Shown here piece after piece: positions 26,854-35,410 of a stretch of 64,000 nucleotides of DNA. The stretch comes from Pedobacter sp. SYP-B3415 (GTDB lineage: Bacteria > Bacteroidota > Bacteroidia > Sphingobacteriales > Sphingobacteriaceae). A program made the translations under genes and the position numbers. The stretch is from contig NZ_RXNQ01000022.1 of assembly GCF_004138205.1 (NCBI RefSeq), forward strand, positions 248,001 to 312,000. The letters run 5' to 3'. Under the pieces are notes generated by a model. The model did no database searches. It had not been told where the DNA came from and saw only the letters and a list, made by a program, of their open reading frames with translations. How positions within the stretch are numbered: the first letter of the stretch is position 1; each line of letters starts with the position of its first letter.

Positions 26854-29334
26854 TTATGCTGAGCTAAAGGAAGCAGACTTGTTATCCTGCTCGCGAATTT
26901 CTCTAGCCAACACGGCTATGCCAGTCTGCATTGATCCGTAGCGGGTAGCATACTCCTCTACGCGGGCCTTTTCTTTTTCTTCTGTCGTGTAGGTCAGGTA
27001 TTCTTCTAAAGACACTTCGGTTCGGTAAACAGCAGACTGCTGACTACCCAGGGAAATAAATACCTCTTTATAGCGAAGCGAGGGATCATTGGCCCGGTTC
27101 ATCGAAAGAATTTGAGTGCGCTCCTTTTCAGTTAGGCCAAGCAACTGTTGGATGTCATCGAACTTGTTCTGGTATTTACGCTGATCAAGCAAAATTTTGC
27201 AGTCTGAGTTGTTGATGATCGCTTGTTTGACAATGGGGGAAGAGATAATGTCTTCGATCTCCTGGGTAACTACGATTGCCTCGCCAAAAAACTTACGAAC
27301 GGTTTTAAACAGGTACTTAATGTATTCAGCCATGCCCTCCCTGGCGATCGCTTTCCAGCACTCTTCGATCAAGATCATTTTACGCTGACCTTTGAGCTTT
27401 CTCATTTTGGAAATAAATACTTCCATGATCATCAGCGTAACTGCCGGAAAAAGTACAGGATGATCTTTGATCGCATCAAGTTCAAACACGATCAGACGCT
27501 GCTCCAACAGGTCAAGCTGGCTGGTTGCATTAAGCAGGTAATCAAATTCCCCGCCCCGGTAAAAAGGCCGCAGGACATAGGTAAAATTAGCAAGATCAAA
27601 ATCGCTTTCTTTTACTTTGCTGGCAGCCATCACAGAAGCATATTGATCGGTAATGAATTCATAGAAAGAATCAAAGCAGGGGAAAACATCAGAGCGAACG
27701 GCTAAATATTCATAGTAAAGGCTCAAGGCGCCAGAGAGCGCAACATATTCTGAACGTTTGAAGGGCTCATCATCTTTTTTCCAAAGCGCCAGGAGCATCG
27801 CCTTTAAACTTTCTTTTTTTTCGGTATCGGGCTGTTCGCCGGGGGGCAAGTAAAATGGATTGAATGAAATGGGAGCATGCTCCTGATAAGAAAAATAATA
27901 ACCCTCCAGCAGTGAACAAAGGCCGCGATAGCTGTGGCCTACATCAACAAGGACGATATGGGTACCCTGCTGATAATAACTGCGAACCATGTGATTGGTG
28001 AAAAATGATTTCCCACTGCCGGAGGGTCCAAGAATGAATTTATTTCGGTTGGTTATGATCCCGCGTTGCATGGGTTCATCCGATAGGTCCACTTGCAGCG
28101 GACGTCCGCTAAGCCGTTCGCCCAGCTTGATTCCAATGGCTGAAGAAGAGCTTTGAGCCATCGATTCGATGGCAAAAAAGCATATCGCTTGCTCCGGGAA
28201 AGTCAGAAAGGTGTCGTTCATTGGAAAGTCTCCCTCGTTGCCCGGAAGCCCGGCAAACCAAATCTGCGGTGCGCCCCAGCTTTCCAGTTTCCCCTGGCTG
28301 CTCATCTTTGACATGGCCGAGGTAACCAGGTTACGAACATGTTTTGCCTCTGCATCACTTTCCGCCCAGGTCAACACATTAAAATGCGCTTTGACGGGCA
28401 GTCTGTTGAGTGCAACGGCTTGGTTTAAGTATTCATTGATCGCATCTCTAGCTATTGCATTTTCCCTGGAGTAAGCAGACAGCGATTGCATGCGAAGCTT
28501 TCTTGCTTCAAGCCTGCGCAGGATTTGATCGCGATCTTGGATAAACACATACTGATTGTACAAATGATTGCAGTCCAGTAGTAAGGCAAGCGGGCTGGCA
28601 AAGCCTACGCTGAATTTACTTTGATCAATTGAATACCGGTCGTAGTTGATACGGGGACCACAAAACGCGGGCAGCTCTTCTTCCTGGGACAAACTAAAAA
28701 GCTGCAGTTGTTTTTCCCCCACGCGGATGCCCGAAGAAAAATCAATATCCCGCAAGATGGCGGGCTCATTTTTAGCCAAAAGCAATAAATACCGTTCAAG
28801 AAGCCCCGCCTTATTTGCATTGCCTAATAAGGTCTCTTCAGAGATCGGATCCATTTTGATAAGTCCGCTTTGATTGATTAGGCGACGAACCTGTCCGGCC
28901 TTATCTAAGAAATCCTGAACCTGCCCTGCACCAGCGCCTGAAATCGGTGATAAGGATTTCCTTAGGATATTAGAATAAGATGAGCTTGACAACCTGTTTG
29001 AGTTTGGCCGCAGCGTAAGAAAAACCATGCATTCATGAGCGAGAAAACTGCGTCCGGAAAAATGCCGCATCGAGGATTTAGAAAGAAATGAGTCTTCCTC
29101 CGCGCTAGCTTTTACCTGATCTTTTATAAACCAGTCTTGCTTATGAAAAACCGAACCAATAGGCAACAGGGCAATCGACTTGACAAAGGTCTCATGGATC
29201 GTCTCGTACTCTGCAGCCGACATGGAAAATAGCTCCGGCAGGGTGAACGAATATGCCAGCGTTACTTCACCCGAGCGGGATAATAATGTATTGTTCTGAA
29301 TTTGATAAATCGGTAATATATCCTCTAGTTTCAT
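26854..29334 (-). CDS. traG: TraG-family VirB4-like conjugation ATPase
   Basis: An 826-residue ATPase. The N-terminal domain starts 'MKLEDILPIYQIQNNTLLSRSGEVTLAYSFTLPELF'. The C-terminal P-loop domain has Walker A 'GPSGSGKSFFTNHMV' (about residues 435-445), 'HIVLVDVGHSYRGL' after it, and Walker B with 'KMILIEECWKAIA' and 'GEAIVVTQEIEDI'. It powers assembly of the mating channel and substrate translocation at the inner membrane. It is the VirB4 homologue called TraG in Bacteroides nomenclature, not the coupling protein. Its start overlaps the TraF stop by 4 bases. Confidence 0.95.
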   Translation of the reverse strand: MKLEDILPIYQIQNNTLLSRSGEVTLAYSFTLPELFSMSAAEYETIHETFVKSIALLPIGSVFHKQDWFIKDQVKASAEEDSFLSKSSMRHFSGRSFLAHECMVFLTLRPNSNRLSSSSYSNILRKSLSPISGAGAGQVQDFLDKAGQVRRLINQSGLIKMDPISEETLLGNANKAGLLERYLLLLAKNEPAILRDIDFSSGIRVGEKQLQLFSLSQEEELPAFCGPRINYDRYSIDQSKFSVGFASPLALLLDCNHLYNQYVFIQDRDQILRRLEARKLRMQSLSAYSRENAIARDAINEYLNQAVALNRLPVKAHFNVLTWAESDAEAKHVRNLVTSAMSKMSSQGKLESWGAPQIWFAGLPGNEGDFPMNDTFLTFPEQAICFFAIESMAQSSSSAIGIKLGERLSGRPLQVDLSDEPMQRGIITNRNKFILGPSGSGKSFFTNHMVRSYYQQGTHIVLVDVGHSYRGLCSLLEGYYFSYQEHAPISFNPFYLPPGEQPDTEKKESLKAMLLALWKKDDEPFKRSEYVALSGALSLYYEYLAVRSDVFPCFDSFYEFITDQYASVMAASKVKESDFDLANFTYVLRPFYRGGEFDYLLNATSQLDLLEQRLIVFELDAIKDHPVLFPAVTLMIMEVFISKMRKLKGQRKMILIEECWKAIAREGMAEYIKYLFKTVRKFFGEAIVVTQEIEDIISSPIVKQAIINNSDCKILLDQRKYQNKFDDIQQLLGLTEKERTQILSMNRANDPSLRYKEVFISLGSQQSAVYRTEVSLEEYLTYTTEEKEKARVEEYATRYGSMQTGIAVLAREIREQDNKSASFSSA

Positions 29335-29660
29335 ATCGCGCGGCGTTTACTTAGTGAAAGAAAAGTTTGTCTGGAAGAGAGCGTGATTGCTTTGGGCAGA
29401 TTGCCTCTGGCCAGAAATTTCATTAATCCTTGCGGTCCAAATTTTTGCGACAAGAAGCGGCACAGGTAAATGAGTGCCATTGTTAAGGCGACGATCATGG
29501 GGAAAAGCATACCTAGCGGCACATCTAGCAAGTAAAGCGAGACGAACAGTAATAGCAACACCAATAAACCCACGGCTAAAATGCCGACGTAATAGCCCTT
29601 GAGTCCTTTGACTACAATGGGCCTGGATACCCCATGATTGATTTGGTACACGCTAGCCAT
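29331..29660 (-). CDS. traF: Conjugative transposon protein TraF (DUF4133)
   Basis: About 109 residues. It starts 'MASVYQINHGVSRPIVVKGLKGYYV', the conserved TraF opening (intact relatives have 'INKGI.RPIEF.GLK.QYI'), followed by two membrane helices and a basic C-terminus. I used the internal ATG at 29660 rather than the longer frame to 29729, because homology begins there and it lies just after TraE. This is a VirB3-like inner-membrane protein that partners the VirB4 ATPase, whose gene follows directly. Confidence 0.9.
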   Translation of the reverse strand: MASVYQINHGVSRPIVVKGLKGYYVGILAVGLLVLLLLFVSLYLLDVPLGMLFPMIVALTMALIYLCRFLSQKFGPQGLMKFLARGNLPKAITLSSRQTFLSLSKRRAI

Positions 29661-29662
29661 CT

Positions 29663-29980
29663 TCAAATGCCAAAAAAAGACTTCAAAACCGTTGCTACCA
29701 CAACCAAAAACACGCATGAGCCAAACCACGCCGCAGCCACTTTATTGGTATCCGGCTCCCCCCCGTTCCACTTGTTGAACACTTTGATAGCGCCAATGAT
29801 GCCCACTACAGCCCCTATTGCATACATCAGGTCGCAGCCCGTATCAAAATACCCCTTAACTTTATTGGTAGCTTCCTGAATGCCGGCATTCCCGTCCTGT
29901 GCCGTCGCCGATTTCAAACAGGATAGCATTCCGGTAAAGACGACCAGGAACTTCAATCGAAATATCTTTGCTATTCCCAT
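29663..29980 (-). CDS. traE: Conjugative transposon protein TraE (DUF4134)
   Basis: A 105-residue exported membrane protein. A signal peptide ending 'KSATAQDGN' is followed by the conserved 'GIQEATNKVKGYFDTGCDLMYAIGAVVGIIGAIKVFNKWNGGEPDTNKVAAAWFGSCVFLVVVATVLKSFFG' region (given in pieces by eye). It is a VirB2-like pilin candidate of the transfer apparatus. It lies 2 bases before TraF and overlaps the upstream gene by 10 bases. Confidence 0.93.
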   Translation of the reverse strand: MGIAKIFRLKFLVVFTGMLSCLKSATAQDGNAGIQEATNKVKGYFDTGCDLMYAIGAVVGIIGAIKVFNKWNGGEPDTNKVAAAWFGSCVFLVVVATVLKSFFGI

Positions 29981-30495
29981 ATGCCCTCCACTTCCTGGCT
30001 TGAGAGAAGAAATGGCGCATGTTCTATTAAAAAAGCGTTCACTGAAGAAATTTGCGGATGGGAGGCCATACCGGGAAATTCTGCAGCAGCCTGTTCCATT
30101 GCTTTTAAGAAATCGCTTTTGGTACCGTCCTGGTTACTTAAAGTCTTGAAGACTTTTTTAATCTCCTGTAACAAATCAGGAATCAATCCTTGCTGATCTT
30201 GTTTTCCTTGGGGCAAAGAAAACGAAACTTCACTCAAAGAAAGCCTGGAAAGACCCGGGGAAGGACGGCTACCCCCCATCACTTCGGGTGCTGAGTTTTG
30301 TGGCCCGGAATCAGGCCGTGGCGGTCGATGATCGGCGGGCCTCAATTTTTCTTTAGCAGAATTTTGAAACAAAACCACCGAGCGGTAAAGAGGAAAATTG
30401 CCTTTGAAATAGACAACAAAAATGAGCAGTTGCCAAAGGAGTCCGCCTGCCAGGGCGCACAAGAAAAACTGCAGCCATGAAAATTGATTTAACAT
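29971..30495 (-). CDS. Membrane protein at the TraD position
   Basis: A 174-residue protein with one N-terminal membrane helix ('FFLCALAGGLLWQLLIFVVYF'), a Pro-rich linker ('PADHRPPRPDSGPQNSAPE') and a helical C-terminus. No enzyme motif. It occupies the place of TraD, directly upstream of TraE, and overlaps it by 10 bases, but such proteins vary greatly and I cannot confirm homology. Confidence 0.6.
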   Translation of the reverse strand: MLNQFSWLQFFLCALAGGLLWQLLIFVVYFKGNFPLYRSVVLFQNSAKEKLRPADHRPPRPDSGPQNSAPEVMGGSRPSPGLSRLSLSEVSFSLPQGKQDQQGLIPDLLQEIKKVFKTLSNQDGTKSDFLKAMEQAAAEFPGMASHPQISSVNAFLIEHAPFLLSSQEVEGIWE

Positions 30496-30586
30496 AACAT
30501 CGAAATTTTCTCAGCCACATGGCTGATTGAACAAAAATCTAGTTTCTTCAAGGCCTGGTTTCAGAGCTTGGAAATGTTTGGTTTTA

Positions 30587-31426
30587 TTATTCAGTTCGCC
30601 CTGGAGAATAAGCGTCCTGATCTTCTATTTTTTTAAGTAGCAGTGAACGCATTTTGTCCAGGAAGTGCGTTTTAGACAAACGTTTCCTTCCATACAAGTC
30701 ATCAAATCTTCTTTTAGGTATGCCAAGATCAATCTGAAAAACTTCATTGAGCACCCTGAAAAGTTCATGAATACCAATTGAGCCATTGTTAATTTGTCCG
30801 GAAAGCTGCAGTCCGTAGGCAAGTTCGGCAAGATTCACTCCTTCCCCTGTCCACTTCATTTGATGGCCGTTGCGACTGTGCTGATGTGGTGAGCGAAGTT
30901 CGTTGATGCGTTTTTCAAGGTAGCTGTCCAGCAACTCGTAGGCCTGGAATTTGGCAAACAGATATTCCATCGGGCGGGAGGCCTTAAAATCAACTGCCGG
31001 CAATTCTGCCAGGTTAGTTACCTCACTTACCGATGTGGACAAGAAGTACTTTTCATCAAGCTCATCGCTTTGGAACTTATAATACCGATAATGGTAGCCA
31101 TTCATGATGAAAAACCTTTTGAGATAGGACCGCTGAAATTCAAGGAACGCGATCTCACCTTCCTTTCCAGCAGGGGACTGACAAGCTTCCAGCTGCAGCC
31201 GTTCCAGCAAATAAATCCGCCATCGAAATACCCTGGGCCGAGTCACTTTAAAAAATTGAATTTCTTCCTCCCGCCGAGCAAATTCGGCTGCCTGGCGGGA
31301 CAAGTGGCCGAGCTGCGCATCTACCAGTTCGAGCGCCTGTTTTAAGCTGGCTACGTCTGCGGTTAAGTCCAATGCACTTATCTGCGCATCGAGCCGATCC
31401 AGATCGGCTATCATACTATGTTCCAT
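30587..31426 (-). CDS. rteC: RteC-family excision regulator
   Basis: About 279 residues with the RteC pattern: 'EIQFFKVTRPRVFRWRIYLLERLQLE', 'YFLSTSVSEVTNLAELPAVDFKASRPMEYLFAKFQAYELLDSYLEKRI', then 'WTGEGVNLAELAYGLQLSGQINNGSIGIHELFRVLNEVFQIDLGI' and 'GRKRLSKTHFLDKMRSLLLKKI' at the C-terminus (a winged helix-like part). RteC of CTnDOT activates excision genes. The frame is open to 31540, but the first 38 residues do not look like RteC, so I chose the ATG at 31426. It is preceded by a small HTH protein, as often seen in such elements. Confidence 0.88.
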   Translation of the reverse strand: MEHSMIADLDRLDAQISALDLTADVASLKQALELVDAQLGHLSRQAAEFARREEEIQFFKVTRPRVFRWRIYLLERLQLEACQSPAGKEGEIAFLEFQRSYLKRFFIMNGYHYRYYKFQSDELDEKYFLSTSVSEVTNLAELPAVDFKASRPMEYLFAKFQAYELLDSYLEKRINELRSPHQHSRNGHQMKWTGEGVNLAELAYGLQLSGQINNGSIGIHELFRVLNEVFQIDLGIPKRRFDDLYGRKRLSKTHFLDKMRSLLLKKIEDQDAYSPGRTE

Positions 31427-31546
31427 ACTGTCTGATTTTGAAGCATCCTCGGGGCAAGCCCGTGAAACAAACTTTAAAAACAGTTCTAGCGAAAAAGCAT
31501 TTTGGCCTGAATTGATCCATATTAAGCTAACAAGAGCCAATTTGAT

Positions 31547-31816
31547 CTAAGTTCTACCCCGTCTTTGGCTTTCTTTGTATTGAGATATCAGTTCGGATTT
31601 ATAAAACCGATCGCCCCCAGGGAGCTTGATTGGCTTAAGGGTGCCTTCTTTTACTTTTCGTTTATAAGTGCTTTCGCTAATTCCCAAAAAGTCCTTTACC
31701 TGTTGGCGGGTCATAGGGGATTCTTGGCTGGTTTGCAATGTGGAGTTTGATTGCTGGGAAAGCAGGAGATGATAAATTTGTTGGATAGTCTCCAAAAGAA
31801 TGTCGATCTTTTTCAT
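31547..31816 (-). CDS. Small helix-turn-helix protein (excisionase/MerR-like)
   Basis: An 89-residue protein with an N-terminal heptad-like stretch and a DNA-binding domain: 'MTRQQVKDFLGISESTYKRKVKEGTLKPIKLPGGDRFYKSELISQY'. This is the HTH_17/excisionase-type winged helix found next to rteC in Bacteroidota ICEs, where it probably helps control excision or tra expression. It lies just upstream of rteC in the same direction. The promoter should lie in 31817-31945. Confidence 0.85.
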   Translation of the reverse strand: MKKIDILLETIQQIYHLLLSQQSNSTLQTSQESPMTRQQVKDFLGISESTYKRKVKEGTLKPIKLPGGDRFYKSELISQYKESQRRGRT

Positions 31817-31945
31817 ACCGGTAATAGCAATATTTGACCAGGCCGATTATCTCGGTCTAATTGAACGGACTGCCGGATGACAATGATCGATGTACTAATA
31901 TACCTAAACGGGGTCAAATTAAAAAAACGCTACTGCATGCCTCCA

Positions 31946-32866
31946 TCATTCCGGGGAAGCCCGGTCAGGTTTATCTTCCTGGGTCAGGAATGAATCAAAA
32001 GCGAGTTTGAATTTTCTATACCGGTCACGGCTAACCGACCGAGGTAACATCAGGTTAAACTCGCTTTTAAAGATTAAAAATCCCTCCTTATGGTTCCGGC
32101 GGTGCCCTTCAATGATTGCCAGGTTGATAAATACGCCACGATTGGTCTGCACAAACTCATCGCCGGGCAGCAAATCACTGAGTTCCTCAGTCTTGTAAGA
32201 CATTCGATATTGTTTACCGTCTTTACCAACCATAAAGCCGCCACCGGATTTGCAGATCAGTCCTGCAAGCGTCGTGCTATCTACGCTAACGTTACGGGTA
32301 CCGATTTTTCCATTTAGAAGATTTTTTATAGACCGCAGCGAATAATCATCTGCCGCGTCCCTCGTATCATGATCCGCCTCGCCTAAGGTTTTAGAGATCG
32401 GGAATTTGAATAAGCCCGGGGAGCGGTACATGACCCAATAGATAAAGTTCAGTGTAGCCAGCATCCATTTGATGAGCACAAACTCATAAATCATGAAGTT
32501 ACTTTTCTCAAAATCAGCATCAAACAGATAAAAGAATCCTTTAACCAGCGCCACATCCAAATACAATACGCCTACAAACGCGAAGATGAACTGCGCGGCA
32601 AACCGCATCCAGGGATATTGCTGCCATGGTAATTTCTTATCCAGAAATTTTGTGATTTGTTCGACGAGTTCAATAAGCAGCAATGCGATCACAAAACTAA
32701 AAACTAGAGCAACATAGTAATTACGCTGCGTGATGAGCCGCCAAAGCGGCTTTGTTTGTTGGCCGGCAATGATGAAATGTGCAGCTGCTATAGCCATAAA
32801 TACCTTCGCGTAACCTGGAAGATATTCACGCCGAGGCTTCGGCGCTGAAGTTTTAAGACTTGACAT
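31946..32866 (-). CDS. LytTR-type DNA-binding protein with membrane N-terminus
   Basis: A 306-residue protein. The N-terminal half has about four membrane helices ('FMAIAAAHFIIAG', 'YVALVFSFVIALLLIELV', 'FAAQFIFAFVGVLYLDVAL', 'FVLIKWMLATLNFIYWVMY'). The C-terminal LytTR domain spans about residues 200-290: 'GLICKSGGGFMVGKDGKQYRMSYKTEELSDLLPGDEFVQTNRGVFINLAIIEGHRR', ending 'LPRSVSRDRYRKFKLAF'. Proteins of this layout act as membrane-linked transcription regulators. It is transcribed away from the 33077 gene, with an inverted repeat between them. Confidence 0.85.
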   Translation of the reverse strand: MSSLKTSAPKPRREYLPGYAKVFMAIAAAHFIIAGQQTKPLWRLITQRNYYVALVFSFVIALLLIELVEQITKFLDKKLPWQQYPWMRFAAQFIFAFVGVLYLDVALVKGFFYLFDADFEKSNFMIYEFVLIKWMLATLNFIYWVMYRSPGLFKFPISKTLGEADHDTRDAADDYSLRSIKNLLNGKIGTRNVSVDSTTLAGLICKSGGGFMVGKDGKQYRMSYKTEELSDLLPGDEFVQTNRGVFINLAIIEGHRRNHKEGFLIFKSEFNLMLPRSVSRDRYRKFKLAFDSFLTQEDKPDRASPE

Positions 32867-32974
32867 AGGGATGATTTATTTTTTTGGTAATAACGTATTA
32901 TGACTGATTATATGGTTCGTAACTCGGTAAAGAAGGCGACTCAAGAGAAATATGGTCTGATAAATCAATAAATA

Positions 32975-33061
32975 GGGCCGCTCAGGAATTTCAATCGCCC
33001 GGCAGATAAAAAGCCAGCTTGCAAGTGCCTAAATTTAAGTAAGCTCGCAATCAAGCGGCCC
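32975..33061. repeat. Spaced inverted repeat in a divergent promoter region
   Basis: GGGCCGCT at 32975-32982 and its exact complement AGCGGCCC at 33054-33061 flank about 70 bases upstream of the plus-strand gene at 33077. It could be a leader hairpin or a pair of binding half-sites. Weak evidence. Confidence 0.35.
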
Positions 33062-33076
33062 ATTAACCCACTTATT

Positions 33077-33481
33077 ATGTCATTATATCCCTTCAATGAA
33101 GCGGGTCTTCGCGACCTGCTTGAGACGATCTATTCCTGGTCGGATGCCCAGCTCAGCGCCGAGGCAGCAAAGATTACCACCAATTTCAAACAATGGCTAG
33201 CCGACAATTTCGCCTTCAGCGAAAGGCAATCGGATTACCTCTCTACCATTGATGATGAGTTTATCTCCTTAGCCGCCGATCAAACAAGTACGTTTGTTTT
33301 AAGTCGTCAACCAATCAACCTGAATATCCACGATCGAACTGCACAGGAGCTTCCAGGTGAGGACGATCGAGGAAAACTTATCGAACTCAGTATTCGGCAG
33401 GCCGGTTACTATTCACAAAAGGACGGCTTCAGAGAAACCCAGTCCTTGATGTTTACAATCAGTTATCCGCCAGCTGGATAA
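33077..33481 (+). CDS. Hypothetical protein, 134 residues
   Basis: A soluble protein with no signal peptide. The N-terminal part is helical ('GLRDLLETIYSWSDAQLSAEAAKITTNFKQWLADNF', with 'FSERQSDYLSTIDDEF' after it) and the second half is beta-rich ('RQPINLNIHD', 'GKLIELSIRQAGYY', 'SLMFTISYPP'). I do not recognise the family. The 'TNFKQWLADNF.FSE.Q..YL' phrase is typical of small Bacteroidota proteins encoded near Crp-like regulators and peptide operons. It starts a plus-strand run with the Crp-like, MauE and DUF6520-like genes. Confidence 0.6.
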   Translation: MSLYPFNEAGLRDLLETIYSWSDAQLSAEAAKITTNFKQWLADNFAFSERQSDYLSTIDDEFISLAADQTSTFVLSRQPINLNIHDRTAQELPGEDDRGKLIELSIRQAGYYSQKDGFRETQSLMFTISYPPAG

Positions 33482-33557
33482 ATTCCATCCTGCCGGCTAT
33501 ATGCAATGATCGATTATGCCGGGGCTGGCAGGATATTTTTTAAATAAGAACATCCCT

Positions 33558-34136
33558 ATGAAAGCTTTTCAATCCTTCATTGATTTGCTGAGCAGCTATC
33601 AGCCTGTTTCAACTTCGCTAGCCGACTATCTTGCTGCCTCTGTCAATGAAATTGTTCTACCCAAACATCACCTGTTACTCTCTCAAGGTGAGCTCATAAA
33701 TAAGATGTGGTTTCTTGCTTCAGGAAGCGCTCGGGTTATCCGATGGGATGATGAGGCCTTACAAGAAAATACCGTCTGGGTCTATGAAGCTAAAGAACTT
33801 ATTATGCCTTTCGAAGGCGTTTTTAGCGGCCAGCACGCTACCTTGCCTATCGTGCTTAACCAGCAGTCTACGCTGTTAAGCCTCTCTTTTGTCCATATTC
33901 AGTACTTGAGCAGACTGTTTCCTGAATACCATACCTTAAGCCAGTTGATTATGGAGTCAATCTGCAGCTCGCTTACCAATCATTTAGATCAGGTGCAGCA
34001 CCGCAAAATTAAAGAGCGGTATCACTACTTAATCTCTCATCGGCCCCAACTGTTTCAGTCGATCAGTTTGAAAGACATTGCATCGTTTTTAGGCATGTCA
34101 TTCAGTGCCATCCGGCATCTGCGTTACGGTCAATAA
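33558..34136 (+). CDS. Crp/Fnr-family cyclic nucleotide-binding-like regulator
   Basis: About 192 residues. A cNMP-binding beta-barrel domain is visible: 'YLAASVNEIVLPKHHLLLSQGELINKMWFLASGSARVI', 'EAKELIMPFEGVFSGQHATLPIVLNQQSTLLSLSF'. It is followed by the C-helix and a short HTH region 'LKDIASFLGMSFSAIRHLRYGQ'. The HTH ends a little early compared with 'ITPETLSRIRKK' in typical relatives, so DNA binding may be altered. I chose the ATG at 33558; an upstream ATG at 33516 adds 14 unlike residues. Confidence 0.75.
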   Translation: MKAFQSFIDLLSSYQPVSTSLADYLAASVNEIVLPKHHLLLSQGELINKMWFLASGSARVIRWDDEALQENTVWVYEAKELIMPFEGVFSGQHATLPIVLNQQSTLLSLSFVHIQYLSRLFPEYHTLSQLIMESICSSLTNHLDQVQHRKIKERYHYLISHRPQLFQSISLKDIASFLGMSFSAIRHLRYGQ

Positions 34137-34386
34137 TCTCATTCTTTACGACGCCCCTCAAGATATTTTAGAGACTTGTCTACGGAACTTTTTATCTATT
34201 AGCGAACTCCGCCAAGGCCAGCGTGCTGAAACAAAAACGAACGCAAAGAAATCTTCGCTACATGGAGGCTGTGACCTCTTCGCACGGCAGCAACTTTACA
34301 GCTTCTAGTGCTTTTATATCACTCTGTGAATACCGCGGGAAGTATAACTGTGTTTATCTGAACCAATAGTCGACTGCTGGCTATGG

Positions 34387-34394
34387 TAATTTTG
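34387..34394 (+). promoter_or_regulatory. Possible -7 promoter box upstream of MauE
   Basis: TAATTTTG fits the Bacteroidota TAnnTTTG -7 consensus, 17 bases before the ATG at 34412. A TTTG-like -33 element at the right distance is not evident, so this is a weak call. Confidence 0.3.
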
Positions 34395-34411
34395 GGTATA
34401 AATCATTTCCA

Positions 34412-34852
34412 ATGAAAATACCAGATCAAGTCAGGCCTGCGCTCGTGCAAATTTCTTGTGCGCTACTCGTCTTCCTTTGGCTGTATACCGCTGGAAGCAA
34501 ATTGAGCGATCTAGAGGAATTCAAGCGAAGCTTATCCGGACAGGCGATGCCTGACATGGCAAAAACAATTTTGTATGGCGCATTAATCCCTGCTGAAATC
34601 TCTGCAGCTCTCCTGCTGCTCATTCCCGCGACAAAAATGCTCGGCTTTCGCGTCTCAATGATTTTCTTATCGCTATTTACTGCCTATATCCTTTTCATCC
34701 TGTTCAAGGCCGAAGAGGCTCGCCCTTGCAGCTGCGGTGGGGTATTAAAGCAGCTCAACTGGAACACACATTTACTCTTCAATCTAGCTTGCATGTCGAT
34801 CTGCGCGCTAGGAATATGGATTAATAAGGGAAGGAGGCAGCAAGACACGTAA
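34412..34852 (+). CDS. MauE/DoxX-like redox-associated membrane protein
   Basis: A 146-residue protein with four membrane helices: 'ISCALLVFLWLYTAGSKLSDLEEFKRSL' then 'LIPAEISAALLLLIPATKMLGFRVS'. It has the Cys motif 'RPCSCGGVLKQLNWNTHLLFNL', typical of the MauE family. MauE-like proteins pass reducing or oxidising power across the membrane to periplasmic thiols. In Bacteroidota such genes often accompany a small DUF6520 exported peptide and a SusC/SusD/TlpA set; the peptide is next, and the SusCD-TlpA set is 17 kb to the right. Confidence 0.85.
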   Translation: MKIPDQVRPALVQISCALLVFLWLYTAGSKLSDLEEFKRSLSGQAMPDMAKTILYGALIPAEISAALLLLIPATKMLGFRVSMIFLSLFTAYILFILFKAEEARPCSCGGVLKQLNWNTHLLFNLACMSICALGIWINKGRRQQDT

Positions 34853-34952
34853 ACAAAAAATCCAGGACAAGCAGCCTACCTGGGCGCAACATCATCTCAT
34901 CCATTTTACCGGCCAGGCTGTAGGAGCTGGTAGAAAGCAAAAAAATAAAGTC

Positions 34953-35270
34953 ATGAAATCATTCTTAAAATCCGTCCAACTAACTGCAGGAGCTGCAGTG
35001 CTGGCAATCGCTTTAATTTTTACACAAAGCGCCTTTAAACCCTCAACCGCTGTGGATTATTGGTTTACATTCGATGGAACCAATTACACTCATATCGATG
35101 AAAACCAGATTCCATCAAACTGTGACCAGCCTTCCGGTCAGCAGTTGTGTACCATTGGACTTTCCGCCGATAAAGTGGATCTGTCGGGTCCGACTCCGCA
35201 ACCTAATGCTGCAGTAAAAGATGACCCGGAGACGCTTTCCGACGAGGCTTATTACCGCCAAATGCCTTAA
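34953..35270 (+). CDS. Small exported DUF6520-like peptide
   Basis: A 105-residue protein with a signal peptide ('LTAGAAVLAIALIFTQSAFKP'), then 'VDYWFTFDGTNYTHI' and two Cys in 'PSNCDQPSGQQLCTIGL', as in DUF6520 proteins. The C-terminus is acidic. It is 100 bases after MauE. The two conserved Cys and the thiol-handling neighbour suggest a disulfide-bonded exported peptide. Function of the family is unknown. Confidence 0.7.
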   Translation: MKSFLKSVQLTAGAAVLAIALIFTQSAFKPSTAVDYWFTFDGTNYTHIDENQIPSNCDQPSGQQLCTIGLSADKVDLSGPTPQPNAAVKDDPETLSDEAYYRQMP

Positions 35271-35410
35271 CTGGGCGAAATCGACCGAATCGGGACAACG
35301 CGTCTCGATCCGGTTGCTATCTTTTAATACAATCGCAAAACTGTATTTGGAGATTTGATTGGCCTGGATGAGCAGCCTAATAATTCTGGATTCGCAATGA
35401 TGCGGTAAAC

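Noticed and set aside
27223-27705. 160-residue plus-strand frame opposite the VirB4-like gene
   Set aside because: Antisense shadow of a well-supported ATPase gene.
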